Positions 35,702 to 48,030 are shown, numbered from the stretch's first letter. The stretch: 64,000 nt of DNA from Boswellia sacra (GCA_013180625.2 SNVD02006049.1:172984-236983); one strand, 5' to 3'. Program-made: numbers and translations. The notes: generated from the sequence alone by a model not told the origin.

Positions 35702-36536
35702 CATCTAATTTCTATATCATAGGATTCGATATAAATCAAATGGCTGTAAACTTTTATGTTTATCATGTGTTATCATTCACTTAGATTATGTTAACTTATC
35801 GTTTCTTCTTTTCAAAACAAGAATTAGATATTATTTTTCTCACTCCTATAGTGAAAGAAATGTATCCCAATAAGCATCTTCCAAAATACAAGATATAATT
35901 GAAGACTAAAACGATCATATATTAATCATAAACATAATTTTGGATGCAATAAATGATTATAGATAGACTTGTCAATTCCCAAATCTTTGCTCGATAAGGA
36001 TTAAGATTTGGATATCTATGAATTAATTAAATTAACATTTGACTTCATTGAAATGAAATTTTAGCCCTAGCAAAAACAAGAAAACAAATAATTTCTTTTT
36101 AGTAATCTTTCTATTTCTTTCTTGTATTTTTTCTTATCTGATTTAATCTAACGTTATGTTAATTTGACAAGAAAATAGAAACATCAAGAAAAAAGACCAA
36201 AGATAAAATAGTAAAATTACAATGTAATACGTAAGTAATATTTTAGGGGTGACGCTATTTTTTTCCTTTAAAAAAGAAGTCTCTACAACTATTATTCTGA
36301 TAATTAAGAAATTACATGGTTGATATTCAATTAAATGAAAAAGATTATATGAAAATAAAAATAATTTTCATAGATTATGAAAAATTTTTATAAAATACTT
36401 TTGATATGTAGTTTTTTACAATATTTTGTTATTGTTTTTATGATATTTTTCTGTAATTAAACATGAATTATTTCAATTATTTTGGCGATGCGTAACATTA
36501 TTTACATTTAACTCCACATCAAAATTAACAATCAAT

Positions 36537-36624
36537 CTAATCAACAATTAATGTTGTAAATATCAATAAAATAATTTTTTCTAATCAACAATTAATGTTG
36601 TTAATATCAATAAAAAAATTGTTC
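36537..36624. repeat. Tandem duplication, 44-bp period
   Basis: CTAATCAACAATTAATGTTG occurs at 36537 and again at 36581. Each copy is followed by the same AATATCAATAAA block. Confidence 0.7.
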
Positions 36625-36998
36625 GAATAGAGCTTGACCTTGAATTGAAGAAGATGCATGTGTTTCCTTCTAGCCAGCGATGGATTATGGGACACGAATA
36701 CTAGCTTAGCTCAAAAAGAATGGTGTCGGAGAATGGACGAATTCTAGCCAACACCATTCTTTTTATGCCAAACTAGATTCGCTTCCCAGCTTCCCAATTC
36801 ACTTTCTGTAAACTTTTTCTTCATGTTCCAGGAAAATAATTGGGCAAATTTTCATCAAATAACCCATTGGGTCACCCACTAACTATATCTAACCATTTTT
36901 TTATTTTAATTATTTTTAACATCTCTTTTGAAAGGAAAGTATAGAGATACCCTTAATAGTTTTGAAAATAACGAAATTATATTATATGTATAATTTTT

Positions 36999-37296
36999 TG
37001 CACGACATAGTTGTGCAATTGCACAGGGATTCGTATAAAAAAAAAGATCTTGCATGTTTTGCATAAATATATCATGCAACTTGCACAGTCATCTTATAAA
37101 ATAATTGTCAACAATATTACAAATATAGTTATTATATTATACAACTAAGTTGTGCAACTTCACGACCCTATCATGTTCAAAAATGGCTTTAAAAATTTTG
37201 TACGACGAAACAAGTTCATGATAAGGTGGTGCAAAATTATAGGTCTCGAGAATTTTACACGACTCCATCGTGTAATTTGCACGACTATGTCGTGCA
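36999..37296. mobile_element. MITE-like element with palindromic termini
   Basis: The left end reads TGCACGACATAGTTGTGCAA; the right end, reversed, reads TGCACGACATAGTCGTGCAA. Each terminus is itself palindromic (GCACGACATAGTCGTGC). GTGCAA/TTGCAC motifs are scattered through the 298 bp. No target duplication was evident, so the superfamily is unknown. Confidence 0.6.
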
Positions 37297-38418
37297 CTAT
37301 ATAAAAATAATATTCTATACTTTAAAAATAAAAAAAAGGGCATCTACATCTTTTTACGTGAAAAATGAGTCACAAATAGTTAAAATAAAAAAAGGATTAT
37401 ATTTAGTTAAAAGACCCAAAAAGGGATAAAATAAAAAAAATACTCCCAAAAATATTGGAGTTGATTTACAGTGGCACTTGTGAGTATTGAATGGAAGGAA
37501 ACTAATTCAGAATTGGAAACAAATTAACCTGATTGTCAATTAACTAATTTTTGATGAGTATTATCAGAATCTATAGGGTATGATAGATAGAGTTCACAAT
37601 TCCCAAATCTTTAATTGTATGATAAGCAGATAAGGATTACGAATTCCTTATCTATTAATTAATTAAATCAACAAAATTTCACTTCATTGAAATGAAAATT
37701 TGAATCCCACTAAAAACTTGAAAACATATCCTTTCTCTTTAGTAATGTTTATCTCTTTATCTCTTATTTATTTTTCTATTTACCTCATCTTTTGTTAATT
37801 TCAAAATAAAATATGAACATCAAGAGAAAAGAACAATTTGTGTATATTTACATTTACCGATTTATAAAAAAAAATTATAATTTAGGTCTAATTTTAATCA
37901 GTAAAACCATACCATTTTAAAAAAAAAAAGTTACTATAAGAAAGCCTATTTATGAGCTCAATGATTTACTAATTAAATTAATTTTTTCAGAAACAACTTG
38001 TTTCAACAGCTTTTGTTGAAATTAATTTGCCATTTTAGTTGTATTAATAAGCCCATGAAATCAATTTATTGAACTATATTATCAAGATGTGCTTTAGCTA
38101 GTTGAGAAAAATTAAGTACATCTCAATAATGCTGATTAACAAACTACTAATTACTTATAAAACATAAAAGTAAAAGAAAAAGAAAAAGAAATGGAACAAA
38201 ATAGAAATAACAATGGAGTTTCTATTAACATAATCTTCGGTCTACAACTATATCCAAAACAAAGAAATTAAAACTAAACTATACAAGTTCTCTATCATTA
38301 CATGATACCGTATCAAAACTTGAGTCTAATCAATCAACCTTAGTGTTGCAATATCAATCAAAAATTTGTTCAAAGAGCAATTGATTGAACTTGAAGGCCT
38401 CTCAATGGCATGGTCCAT

Positions 38419-39093
38419 TCAAACTTGAACTCTAGCTAGAACACGGAAATTGAATCTTGAATCGAAGGGATCCCAATACAATCCAATTTCATCTCCTTCT
38501 TTCAAGTCTCTCCTGTTTACAAAACCCTGACTCCACCCATCAATGAAAACGTGGCTCCTAGAAGTAGCCCACTTCTTTAAAACCAATGTATGCCCAGAAC
38601 GAGTATCCTGATCCCACACACTAACTCTCAAACCCCTTGTGCTCTGAATCTCCACAATTTGATCACGACCCATGAAAAACAAAACATGCCTTTCAACCAA
38701 AGTTGTGTGCACGAGGAGCCTGCAGAGATGTCCCAAGTCACTTTGTGTAAGCTTCTTCTTGATTTTCCAAGGATCAAGGAAGAGTGTCAGTTTGGTTGAA
38801 ACACCCTCCAGCCTCTCCTCTTGCTCCTCTTCACGTGTGTAATGTCTCATACGGGAAATCTTGGAACAAACTTCACTACTTGCTCGACTCTTCTTCTTCT
38901 TCTTCTTCTTCTTGTCTCGATCATGACAGCCGTGAACTAGGGTTAATTCTACTGAAACTTCACTCCTTGCCTCATCTTCTTGTTCTGGGGTGGTCTGAAT
39001 CTTGCGCTTGATTGGCATTGTTGAATCAGAGAAGCAAGATGGAACACCATGCAAAGAACTCTGTGGAATGAAGGCTATGAATTTGGTCTCCAT
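38419..39093 (-). CDS. B3 domain-containing protein (At2g33720-like group)
   Basis: This 224-residue single-exon gene probably encodes a nuclear DNA-binding protein. Residues 110-220 look like the short B3 domain of the plant At2g33720-like group: KIKKKLTQSDLGHLCRLLV, then VERHVLFFMG, then LVLKKWATSRSHVFIDGW and LKEGDEIGLYWDPFDSRFNF. Residues 61-68 are eight lysines encoded by a CTT/AAG microsatellite; with the adjacent Ser-Arg this may be a nuclear localisation signal. Residues 102-106 (LTLFL) fit the LxLxL EAR repression motif. The first ATG is used because a TATA box lies about 70 bp upstream. Target genes cannot be inferred. It has no intron or stop and appears functional. Family assignment is from memory of the motif pattern. 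Confidence 0.88.
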   Translation of the reverse strand: METKFIAFIPQSSLHGVPSCFSDSTMPIKRKIQTTPEQEDEARSEVSVELTLVHGCHDRDKKKKKKKKSRASSEVCSKISRMRHYTREEEQEERLEGVSTKLTLFLDPWKIKKKLTQSDLGHLCRLLVHTTLVERHVLFFMGRDQIVEIQSTRGLRVSVWDQDTRSGHTLVLKKWATSRSHVFIDGWSQGFVNRRDLKEGDEIGLYWDPFDSRFNFRVLARVQV

Positions 39094-39163
39094 TAGTGAT
39101 AAGAAAAGACAAAGTTAGCGAGTAGAAATCTCTAAGTGGGTTGTTGAAGAAGTGAATGATTGG

Positions 39164-39171
39164 TATATATA
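39164..39171 (-). promoter_or_regulatory. TATA box of the B3 gene
   Basis: TATATATA on the minus strand, within CTCTATATATACC, about 70 bp before the start codon. It is the only good TATA element close upstream. Confidence 0.6.
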
Positions 39172-41244
39172 GAGGAAGATTGTGAAGATTTATTATCAGT
39201 ATTGGAGCAGGAAATTAGTTCAGAATTGGAAACAAATTAATGTAACTTCATTGTCAAGTAACTAAATAATTTCTTAGAAGTTTCCTAATCCGAATGTAAG
39301 AGTATTAGAGTCCTCATCCTGATTGTAACAGTATTAGAGTCTAATAGTCTAATAGATAGAGTTCCCAGTTTCCAAATCGTTGCGTGACAAGGATTAAGAG
39401 ATAAAGCATACTTGTCAATTTCTTAAAAGTTTCCAATTTGCATGTATGCCTGCTCCATTGGCACAAATCTTCAAGGTCATACTTGTCTTAAGAGATAAAG
39501 CATGTACTAATGTGCTTCTGAGAATGGTAATATGAGATTTCTCATTTTTAAGCTTCTTCTGCTACCACTTAAACTGAGGACTCACATTTACGCATTTTAT
39601 ACCTACAACTGTATTATAGTAGCAGCAAGGGTTATAATTGTTTTGTTTACAAAGATTTCATAGTTGCTTTTCCATGACATGGATCAGGATGCCTTTGCAC
39701 ATTGGGTGCCGAGGGTAATTGTTTGGCCTTTTAAATTGCTCGTGATAGTTGTTATTCACCATTTCTTGCTTTGCATTTTTGTTTTATAGTTTTATGATAT
39801 GTCTTCCTTTGTAGATGTTCTTGGATCTGCGGTTGGGTTTGCAGCCTTTGCAGTCCTTGTCTCATCATGGGCACTGACATTTGCCATTGGAGGGGAGCAC
39901 CTCTTCGGCTCTGTTTGGGTAAACTAGTAATGTACAATGTTGCTGACGGATTAGGCTTGACAGGTTGGAGCTAGTATGTCCCTTGTCTCCCCTTGCATAT
40001 GTCTTAAAACTCATTTTCACTGTATAGCCTTTTGCTAATTCCATTCTAAACGATTTATTTTGTTCTGTACCCAACCAGGAAGTTAATGTTCAAGCCCTTT
40101 TTCCCTATCAATTACAGAAGTAGTTCTGGCAATCTAGTTGTGGACCCCTTATCCATCTTTTATTAACTTACCTGCTCAACATTGTCTAACTTTATGGTTG
40201 GCGTATTACTGTCTGAATGCAACAGAATGCTTGTTGGTTGACTGAGATGCATCACGCATGCATTCACCATTCAGTATACAATACAAAATGAGATATCAGT
40301 CTAGGAAGGAATGAACTCTGATGATGCAATACAAAAGTTCTTGCCTTTCTGCACTTGCTGTCTATTAAGATCTAGTATGAGCATGTTCTAAAAAGATACA
40401 ATATTAACACCTTCTAGTAAGTGACAATTTTTTAGGCTATAAAACAGATACAAGTTGAATATAATATTGCATATTTTGGTTAGCTATGGAGAAATATATA
40501 GGACGGAGTAATCTTGATTTTATTTTCATTCTTATCTTCTCAACAAAGTCTAATTTGTTTATTTCGAAGCCATGCCAAAGCTATTCTTTATTACTTGAGT
40601 CGGGCCAGCTTATTGTTAATAATTAAATGACACGTAAATTAATGCCTCTGATTCTTCTTCTTGTTTTTTTAATAGATCCAACCGAAATATCTTTCAGTTA
40701 TGCGCCTTCTTTCCATTCTCGGTTTTAACCCATTTGATTTGAGAAATAAGAATATACCATTTAAAACATAGTATATTCCAATGCACTGTTATTGGCATAA
40801 ATAAATTTCGAGTAACAAAAGAAAATGTTACATACATTTATTATATATTTTTTATGGAGTACCATCTTATTTATAATATTAAAGGATAAACACGTGCCAC
40901 CAAAGTATTATATATTTCAAATTACGAACTTTTGTTCCTGTGATAAGAGTCAGTGGCAGAGACAGAGAGAAATTGAACACAAATTCTGATTTCAAAGTGG
41001 GTCCAAATCTCATGCTCTCCACATAACGACTTGAACGTAAGAGCAAAGTTTACCAATTAGGAGTGAGGCAATCTCACCTTATCCACACTTCCACCACAAT
41101 CCTTTATCTTAATTCGTGCCCAATCCATCCCATCCTTCCACATCACTCTTTATCAAATATCCACACAACCCAGAAAACTAAATTAACCATTTAGCCTCAA
41201 CCACCCTGTCTCTGTTCACCATCAGTTTCGCATTTGCAGCAACT
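39172..41244. other. Intergenic region between the B3 gene and psaN
   Basis: Apart from the exon relic at 39815-39920, no gene is seen. 39220-39420 is the B3 upstream DNA that recurs further left. The last 200 bp are the psaN promoter and leader: pyrimidine-rich, with GATAA-type (I-box-like) motifs in reverse at CTTATCC (about 41078) and TTTATC (about 41150). I see no convincing TATA box, which is common for photosystem genes. Confidence 0.5.
39815..39920 (+). pseudogene. Orphan exon of a membrane-protein gene, unidentified
   Basis: After a good acceptor (TTCCTTTGTAG) the frame reads VLGSAVGFAAFAVLVSSWAL and TFAIGGEHLFGSVW, a hydrophobic segment that looks protein-coding. In that frame a stop follows at once (VN-stop). 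In another frame MYNVADGLGLTGW follows, suggesting a frameshift. A possible upstream exon (MDQDAFAHWVPR, about 39688) exists. I do not recognise the protein. No start, no 5' exons and no 3' continuation are visible, so it is most likely a gene fragment left by duplication. Confidence 0.4.
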
Positions 41245-41949
41245 ATGGCAGCCATGAACTCTAGTGTTTTGGCATGCAACTATGCCATCTCAGGCACTGG
41301 ATCATCTGAGCTTAATGCAAAGATTGCTTCAATGCCTTCTGTTGCCACCCCTTCTATGCAGGGTTACAAGTTGCCTGTGATCAAAGCACAACAAGCTGGT
41401 GTTCCCAAAGAATCTAGAGCAAATGAAGGCAGGAGAGCTGCTATGGCTCTTCTTGCAGCTACCCTTTTCACCACAGCAGCTGCTTCTTCTGCCAATGCTG
41501 GAATCATTGATGAGTACCTCGAGAAGAGCAAAGCTAACAAGGTTGAATTGCTTACTACATGATACATCTTTCTCTATTTTCCATCTATGCATGTATGCAA
41601 ATCATCACTGAAATGAATATCATTTCAGGAATTGAATGACAAGAAGAGGTTGGCTACAAGTGGAGCAAACTTTGCTAGAGCATACACAGTTGAATTTGGT
41701 ACATGCAAGTTCCCTGAGAATTTTACAGGCTGCCAAGATCTGGCCAAGCAAAAGGTTTTTGTCCACCTATATATACTAGCTCTTTGTTATTTGTTTCTTA
41801 AGGGTTCATGCTTGTTGAATTTTTGAGTAATTTTCTTCTGTTCTTTTTTTTGGACGCAGAAAGTACCATTTATCTCTGATGATCTGGCTTTGGAATGTGA
41901 AGGGAAGGACAAATACAAGTGTGGTTCCAATGTTTTCTGGAAATGGTGA
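41245..41949 (+). CDS. PSAN: Photosystem I reaction centre subunit N precursor
   Basis: PsaN is a lumenal subunit of photosystem I near the plastocyanin docking side. Three exons (41245-41541, 41629-41754, 41860-41949) with GT-AG introns encode 170 residues, the usual precursor length. A stroma-targeting transit peptide (about residues 1-60) precedes a lumen signal with a twin arginine (GRRAAMALLAATLFTTAAA) ending in an AxA-type site (SANA). The mature chain starts GIIDEYLEKSKANKELNDKK. It includes FGTCKFPENFTGCQDLAKQ and ends CEGKDKYKCGSNVFWKW, with the four conserved cysteines. Twin-arginine transport is established for PsaN. The start was chosen because it gives a full transit peptide after a pyrimidine-rich leader. 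It converges with the GH28 gene. It appears intact. Confidence 0.97.
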
Positions 41950-43042
41950 AGAGGGAAAATTCTTAAAAACTTTCTATCTTCCTCAATTCCTCACCATGTA
42001 TCTAATTTAATTTTTATTGAAGAAATTTTACATGCCTTTTTCCAGTTAGTCTCTTGCTGTGACATTTTTATATTTCCATTATGTTTCTTTACACTATTCA
42101 ATGATTTTTCTTTTTGAAAAATTAGGACTTAAGTTTTGTTCCCGGAAATTAGTAGTGATATTATCAAAACCAAATCTCAACAGAGCATTAGCACTTTTAA
42201 TCAATTTTATGCTACTTTGTGACTACTTGGGATGCTATTATCCTATAGATTTTAAACTATTAAAAAGGTTGAGAGACCTCTGAAAATAGGCTTAGATGTA
42301 CTTTTAACTTTCTGGATTTCAAGTGTATTTTTGCAATACATTTATGCTCGTTGCATATGCTAGTTTGGACAATTCAACAAAGAAAACTTCAAAATTGAGT
42401 GTAGTTGATGATACACTCTTGGTGAACTTAACTTTGGAATCATATTGAATAGCTATTGATCGAAGAACTTTAACTTATCACAACAGTGTAGCAATTACAT
42501 TTAAACTTCATCATGTTAAAACTAATGGCTGGTAACAACAAAATTTCAACTTCTATATTTAATCAATGAAAAGAATTTCAAAGTTCCTCTTTACAGGTAT
42601 TCTTTGTACATCTGCAGTTCCATCTCTATTCTAGATTGGACTGTAAAGTCCCCATTTATACATCATAATTGTATGTGTAGAATCAATAATCAATTGTGAG
42701 GAATCACTAAATTCAGCAATAGCTGTTTAATTGAGAAACCAGTCATGTAACTTTCGGAGAAACGTGGCAAACCTCACACTGAGCATGAACATCAAGCTTT
42801 TGCCAAGAATTTAAACCACAACCCAGTCAGCAGCTCTTTAACAAGCTCATAAGCACCCATTTAAAGAGCAAAAATTCTCATGTTTTGTTCTTGCCAACCC
42901 AAGCATTGCCGTGCCCATTTTCTTTTTCACATTCAAGTCCAATCTGTTCAAAGCAGACTTCATTCCTGAAAGCTGCTCTGTTGAAACCCAAAGTTCAAAC
43001 CCGAAATTTTCGTAAGCACGATCTTGAACCATCCACGGAATC
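41950..43042. other. Shared 3' region of the convergent psaN and GH28 genes
   Basis: It should hold both 3' UTRs and polyadenylation sites. AATAAA-like signals occur only as common AT-rich matches, so I do not place them. No other gene is seen. Confidence 0.5.
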
Positions 43043-46000
43043 TCAAGAAAGTGAACACCAGGATGAAGTGCCATTTTTCTGTAACTGGGCACATGGCAAA
43101 GGGAACACCTGACTGGTAAAACCTGAAACGAACTCACATTTCCATGTTGCAGCCGGAGCTAGGCCTAATAGACTAACATTTTTCATACAAATCTCTTCAA
43201 ATTGTGCACCTTCAATTCCTTCTAGTACTGGGGCTTTAGTTGAATTTACACTGAATACATTGCTAATATAAATACCCTTTACACTAGGAACAGCTTTTGG
43301 ATCCCATCCGTCATCTGGATGGTCGTTAGAGCCTCTGCTGAACCTTATTGGTATCTTGACTCTGTCCAGTGTTACATTACTTATGGTGATGTTTGCTATA
43401 TATCCTCCTCTGCCATTGTCAGTCTTGATACGAACCCCAGCTGCCGAATTCCAGACATGTAATTGATTGATGGTTATATTAGAAATGCCTCCAGACATCT
43501 CACTACCTATTCCAACACCAGAACATGTTGGGGTGGTTCCTGAAACTCTCCTCACTATGATGTTTGAGCTTGGACGTGCCATTGTGATGCCATATTGGTC
43601 CCATCCACTTTTTACCGCCACCAGGTCATCCCCGCTTTCAATGTAACAGTCTTCAATACACACATTTGTGCATGAGTCTGACAAAGATTTTAGAAAATGA
43701 AATCAGTGAATTTATTTGTCAGTAAAACGATGCAGATAAGAAAGAGTACAAGAATGAGAAGAGAGAGACTTTAATGTACCTGGATCAATACCATCAGTGT
43801 TTGGTGCGTTAAGAGGAGCCAGAATTGTCATGCCTCTGATAACAATGTTGCTGAAAAACATAAATTGCTCCTATCAGTGGCCTAATACAAGACATGCTTG
43901 TGACATCACAACCAATTACTAGGTAAATTAACAGAACATCATCACAATTGCTTAGATATACCTTGTCTTTCTGTTTCACACTTATGCTATGCTGCCAGCT
44001 AGATAATAAAGGGCACAAAAAGTTTTATTTCCAAGCAAACAAGGTTGGGAGAGGGTGCCGTACCGTTCCTTTTCTATTCAATTAAGAGTTGTACACTGGC
44101 CTCATAAAACAGAGCATGCAAAGTAGTGAACTTGTTTTTAATGTATTAAACTGGTCCAACAATATAACAATTCTCATTTGATTTACTTTTTATCCTACTA
44201 GCAAGCATTTATATGTCGCAGAAAGATGAAAACAATATGAGAGGATGAACAAAAAATGTCAAACCTGCAGTAAACAGGATGGATAGTCCAGAAGGGAGAG
44301 TTAAGGAAGGTGAGATTGGAGATGAGAATGTTATGAGAGTTTATTAGTTCAACGAGGTGCCCTCTTGTGTGCTCCAAAGTTTTGTTCCACCATAAATCCC
44401 ACCACATTTTCCCTTGACCATCAATTGTCCCATTCCGTCCTGCAAACACAAATAACTAATCTTATCCCCCCAATAAATCCTTGGACCTAGTAGATGAAAA
44501 AAAAAAATATAACACATAAAAGATGCATTGTGGTTGGAAAATTCGATTTATGTGTTAAATTCCAGTAATTAATACTTTTCTTTATTACAAAAGAAATGAC
44601 GTTCATCAATGTTAAAAGTAATAAATTAACGAAATTATATCTGTTCTAGTAACAACTTTTAGGAGAATCTTCAAGAGATGACCTAATGCCTACCAAACAA
44701 TGTTTCAAGATGTATCATCCTTTGTTTCATGCATAATCGCCAAATGAAACCAATCCCATGTAAGAAAAAGTAACCTTGTTTAGCTGAAGCAAAATAAAAG
44801 TTAACAAAAGGAATGAATGAGAATGAATGAAAAAAGGAGGAAAGACTTTATTCCAGTTTGGTTAGAAACGGAAAATCATAGGAGGAAAGAGAAGCAAAAG
44901 GATGTACCATTCTCTAAACTAAACCAAAGTCCATTGTTTCATAAATAAGGCTACAAGAGGGACAGAAATTATAAATCCACCAAAAGGAGAAAATCATCGA
45001 CAAAAAAAGTCCCAAGCACATATAGAATTAGACAGCTGCAACATATAAAAGTGAAATGATCAAATTAACATATAAAAGTATCTCTACCATATCCTTCTTA
45101 TAAATATGAAAGTAACAACCTCCTTTCCCATTCACTTTGTCCTATCAACCTATACAGAAAAATGAAAGAATGATTCCACTTCCATCTATTTTCCTTTTAT
45201 CTTACTCTGATCCCACTAACCAAAGAGTGTGAAGGAGAACTATCAACATTGAATCAAAAAGTGAACTAAACTCTGAAAATTAATCTTTCATATGTAATTT
45301 GTGATTTCCTAATGATTTAGTTGGAGTCTCCAAAGAACTTACATCCACCAGCCCTAACTTATGAATTTATTTTGAACATGATCTGCAATAGTCACTGAAA
45401 CAAACATATCAAATGTACAGGGTAAAAAATTTTCTGGGTGGTTTTCTGTAAAACAGCAGATGATAGCATAATTTTGTACACAATGAATCGTATCTCAGAT
45501 ATATAATAAGTTTTCTTCTACAACATACTGGAATTAGTGGAGGCAAAAGCAAATGAGAATAGCATCTGTGGACAAGAAAGCAGATGAAAATAGAAGCTAT
45601 GGACATAAACACATATTAAACTATTCTAAAATAATAATCTACTTAGTTATACCGGTACTGAAGATAACCCTATATTATTCTCTTTATCACTCAAAAGAAG
45701 TCAACTAATATTATAAATTTATACGCTTGATGAATGAGGGGTCATGATTATATAGAAGTAGATTATAAGGCAAGCATATCTTCCTTTTCTTTATCCCCGC
45801 TCCTTTATGATCATGAAAGCATTACAAGACATTGTTTATAAGTTCAATTATAAAAAATTCAAAGCATAAAAGCACAAGTACCTGTAATAACAACATTGGT
45901 AAGACCATCTCCATGAATAAGGCTAACATGTCTTCCTCCTAATCTCTCTCTCCCTCTTCCATAAGATGGCAATGGCTCTATGATGGGCCATTCATCTGGG

Positions 46001-47244
46001 TCCTATTACACAAAAACAAGAAACAAAACAACAGGATTGACAAACATAAACTCATCTTAACTTTCACTAAATGATCCTCAAATAAAGATTATTCCACAAA
46101 AATTTTAAGTTGATCATTATTTCAGCTGGTTGATGTTGGACACAAGTGTTATTAATTGTATACCACAATCTTAAAACTGTATATGGATAAAGCCACTAGC
46201 AAATGTACATTTTCTTTGAATCATAAAAAATCATCCTCATAAATTTATTACACTCGATCGTAACATTTTTGAAGTTACAAAAGGGATATTACATATTAAA
46301 AAAGTCTGAGTTCTACTCGCTTATACTGAAGTGCCAAAGCATTTTATGTACACATATATATATAAATACAGGAGTGATCATAATGGGAGTTTTATTTGGT
46401 GAGGTGGGTATCCTATATTGGCATCGAGGGATCAGCAGAATCAGAACATACCAACCTTCTTTCTCTTTTCAAGAAAAGGTCACAAAAGGGACAAAGCACG
46501 CGTGAGCGCCATGACCTGCTGTCCCCTTATGTCCAAACTAATTGTTACAACAAACAATATTTTATCAAACACCTCTAAATTACTTTCTAGAATTCCGTCT
46601 GGAACTCTGTTCTCAACTCATATTTCAAGTTTTCAACCAAACCCTTTTTCGAGAACCGCAAAACCCACTAATTAAAACCCATCAAAACCATCTAGTCTTC
46701 ACTTAAAATCAAAAATCCCTTCAAAAAAACAAACCTAGATAACAAGATTTAAAAAATATATAACAAAAAAAAAAACGGAAAGCTTTCGTTTTGATACCTG
46801 AGAGCCCAGAATAACAGCCCCCTCTTCAAGGAAGAGAGTGAAATTGCTCGTCAAATTGAAGCTTCCGGTCAGCCACTTCCCTTCCGGCACATTCAGCTGA
46901 CCGCCACCTTTCTCTCCGAAACGTTGCATGTACCGTACCGCTTTCCGAAAAGTTTCGGTGTTGGAAGTTTTCCCATCTCCCACCCCGCCGAACTCCTCTA
47001 TTGACATCACGACCCTCCTCCTCGGCAGCCCCCCAAAGAACCCGGAACACGATTCCGGGTCCCCCGGAAAATTATCGGGCTCGGACGACGAGCTGGAGAG
47101 GAAGACCCGCACGGGGAAGACGGAATTGGACGTGATTTGCAGCGAGAGAATCGTCACGAGCGTCAAGAGAAGAAGCAGTGACGCCCGTGAAGGCCTGCTA
47201 AACCTACAGACGAGTGCATGCAAGTTTGGTTTCTCCGGTTCCAT
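43043..47244 (-). CDS. GH28 polygalacturonase-like pectin-modifying protein
   Basis: Five exons on the minus strand, 46798-47244, 45882-46002, 44265-44439, 43780-43850 and 43043-43677, join in frame to about 482 residues. A hydrophobic signal or anchor (about residues 22-40, ASLLLLLTLVTILSLQI) implies secretion to the wall or Golgi. The right-handed beta-helix core starts MSIEEFGGVGDGKTSNTETF. Family motifs include NGTIDGQGKMWWDLWW, NTDGIDP, GDDLVAVKSGWDQYG and GVRIKTDNGRGGYI. Typical polygalacturonases carry a CGPGHG-type motif with a key His; here it reads CSGVGIGSEMSGG with no His. This is a feature of the At3g62110-like clade, so hydrolase activity on pectin is uncertain. Intron 2 is ~1.4 kb. 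Alternative starts exist at 47256, 47265 and 47295; I prefer 47244. Confidence 0.93.
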
Positions 47245-47295
47245 TCTACCTTGCATGCCTCGCATGAAATGGAAAATATAATGAAAAAAATTCAA

Positions 47296-48022
47296 AATTT
47301 TTTATTTAAAAAAAAAACGAATAATTTATTTATTTATAAAGATGGATTTTTTATTGTTTAATTGAAGTTGGTTTTGAGGGGAAGAAAGAGATTTTTTTTG
47401 TTTGGTAGGTTTGAGAATGTAACAGAGAAAATTTAAGTTACGTGAAGAAGGAAGGAGACGGCGAGAGCTGTGCGTAATGCTCGCATCGGCGCATTGTAGT
47501 GTGGTCTGTTAAAGAAGGTGGAATCCAATGACGTTGTTTCACGTGTAAGTTAAAATTTGAATTGATACGTGTGCGGGTTTGATTGGTCGGAGGTATTAGA
47601 AAGGGTGGAACGGGTAACAGGCGATGATTTTGATAATGTGCACTTGTGAAGCGTGTTGGCCGGCCCGTCGCGTGCAGGTGATTTGCGAAAAGGAAACGGT
47701 GGAAAGAAGCCGCTCGTCACGGGACTGTTCTGGAATTATATTTTAATGGGAAAATAATATGGTGTGGCGGCGCAACAGCGCGAGTCTTGAAGTGGAAATA
47801 TATCATTTGACTTTTTTAACAAGCCTAGACTAGAAGTGGAAATTTGTTGCGCTACAGTGCATTCTGAATCTCTAATCTGTCAGCTCGTTTTTCCATCTCT
47901 AATTCTATTGTATATTTATTAGTTAAAAATCAAATATATAATAGATGCCAAACGTCGCACCACCCTCTCTTAGCATCACCTCAATAAGAACGAAGGCAAT
48001 TGAGGTAGGCAAATATAATAAA
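47296..48022. promoter_or_regulatory. Upstream region of the GH28 gene
   Basis: This ~730-bp stretch is more GC-rich than most of the window (47450-47780) and contains several ACGTG motifs (for example TTTCACGTGTAAG at about 47535 and TGATACGTGTGCG). These match G-box/ABRE cores bound by bZIP and bHLH factors. No TATA box is clear. Promoter role is inferred from position only. Confidence 0.4.
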
Positions 48023-48030
48023 CAGACACC

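Larger units (their letters stand above)
35707..38418. other. Intergenic DNA with ghost copies of the B3 upstream region
   Basis: There is no gene. About 230 bp at 35950-36180 and 37570-37830 are related (shared CAATTCCCAAATCTTT, ACTTCATTGAAATGAAA). Part of the same sequence lies upstream of the B3 gene (39220-39410: GAATTGGAAACAAATTAA, TTCCAAATCGTTGCG). Spacing is about 1.6-1.8 kb. This looks like repeated flanking DNA of a tandem gene family with the coding parts gone. Confidence 0.55.

Noticed and set aside
38784..39011. 75-codon frame antisense to the B3 gene with a poly-Ser run
   Set aside because: It is a shadow of the lysine microsatellite in the real gene on the other strand.
46928..47281. 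117-codon frame antisense to GH28 exon 1
   Set aside because: It is explained by the GC-rich coding exon on the minus strand, which joins in frame to four further exons.
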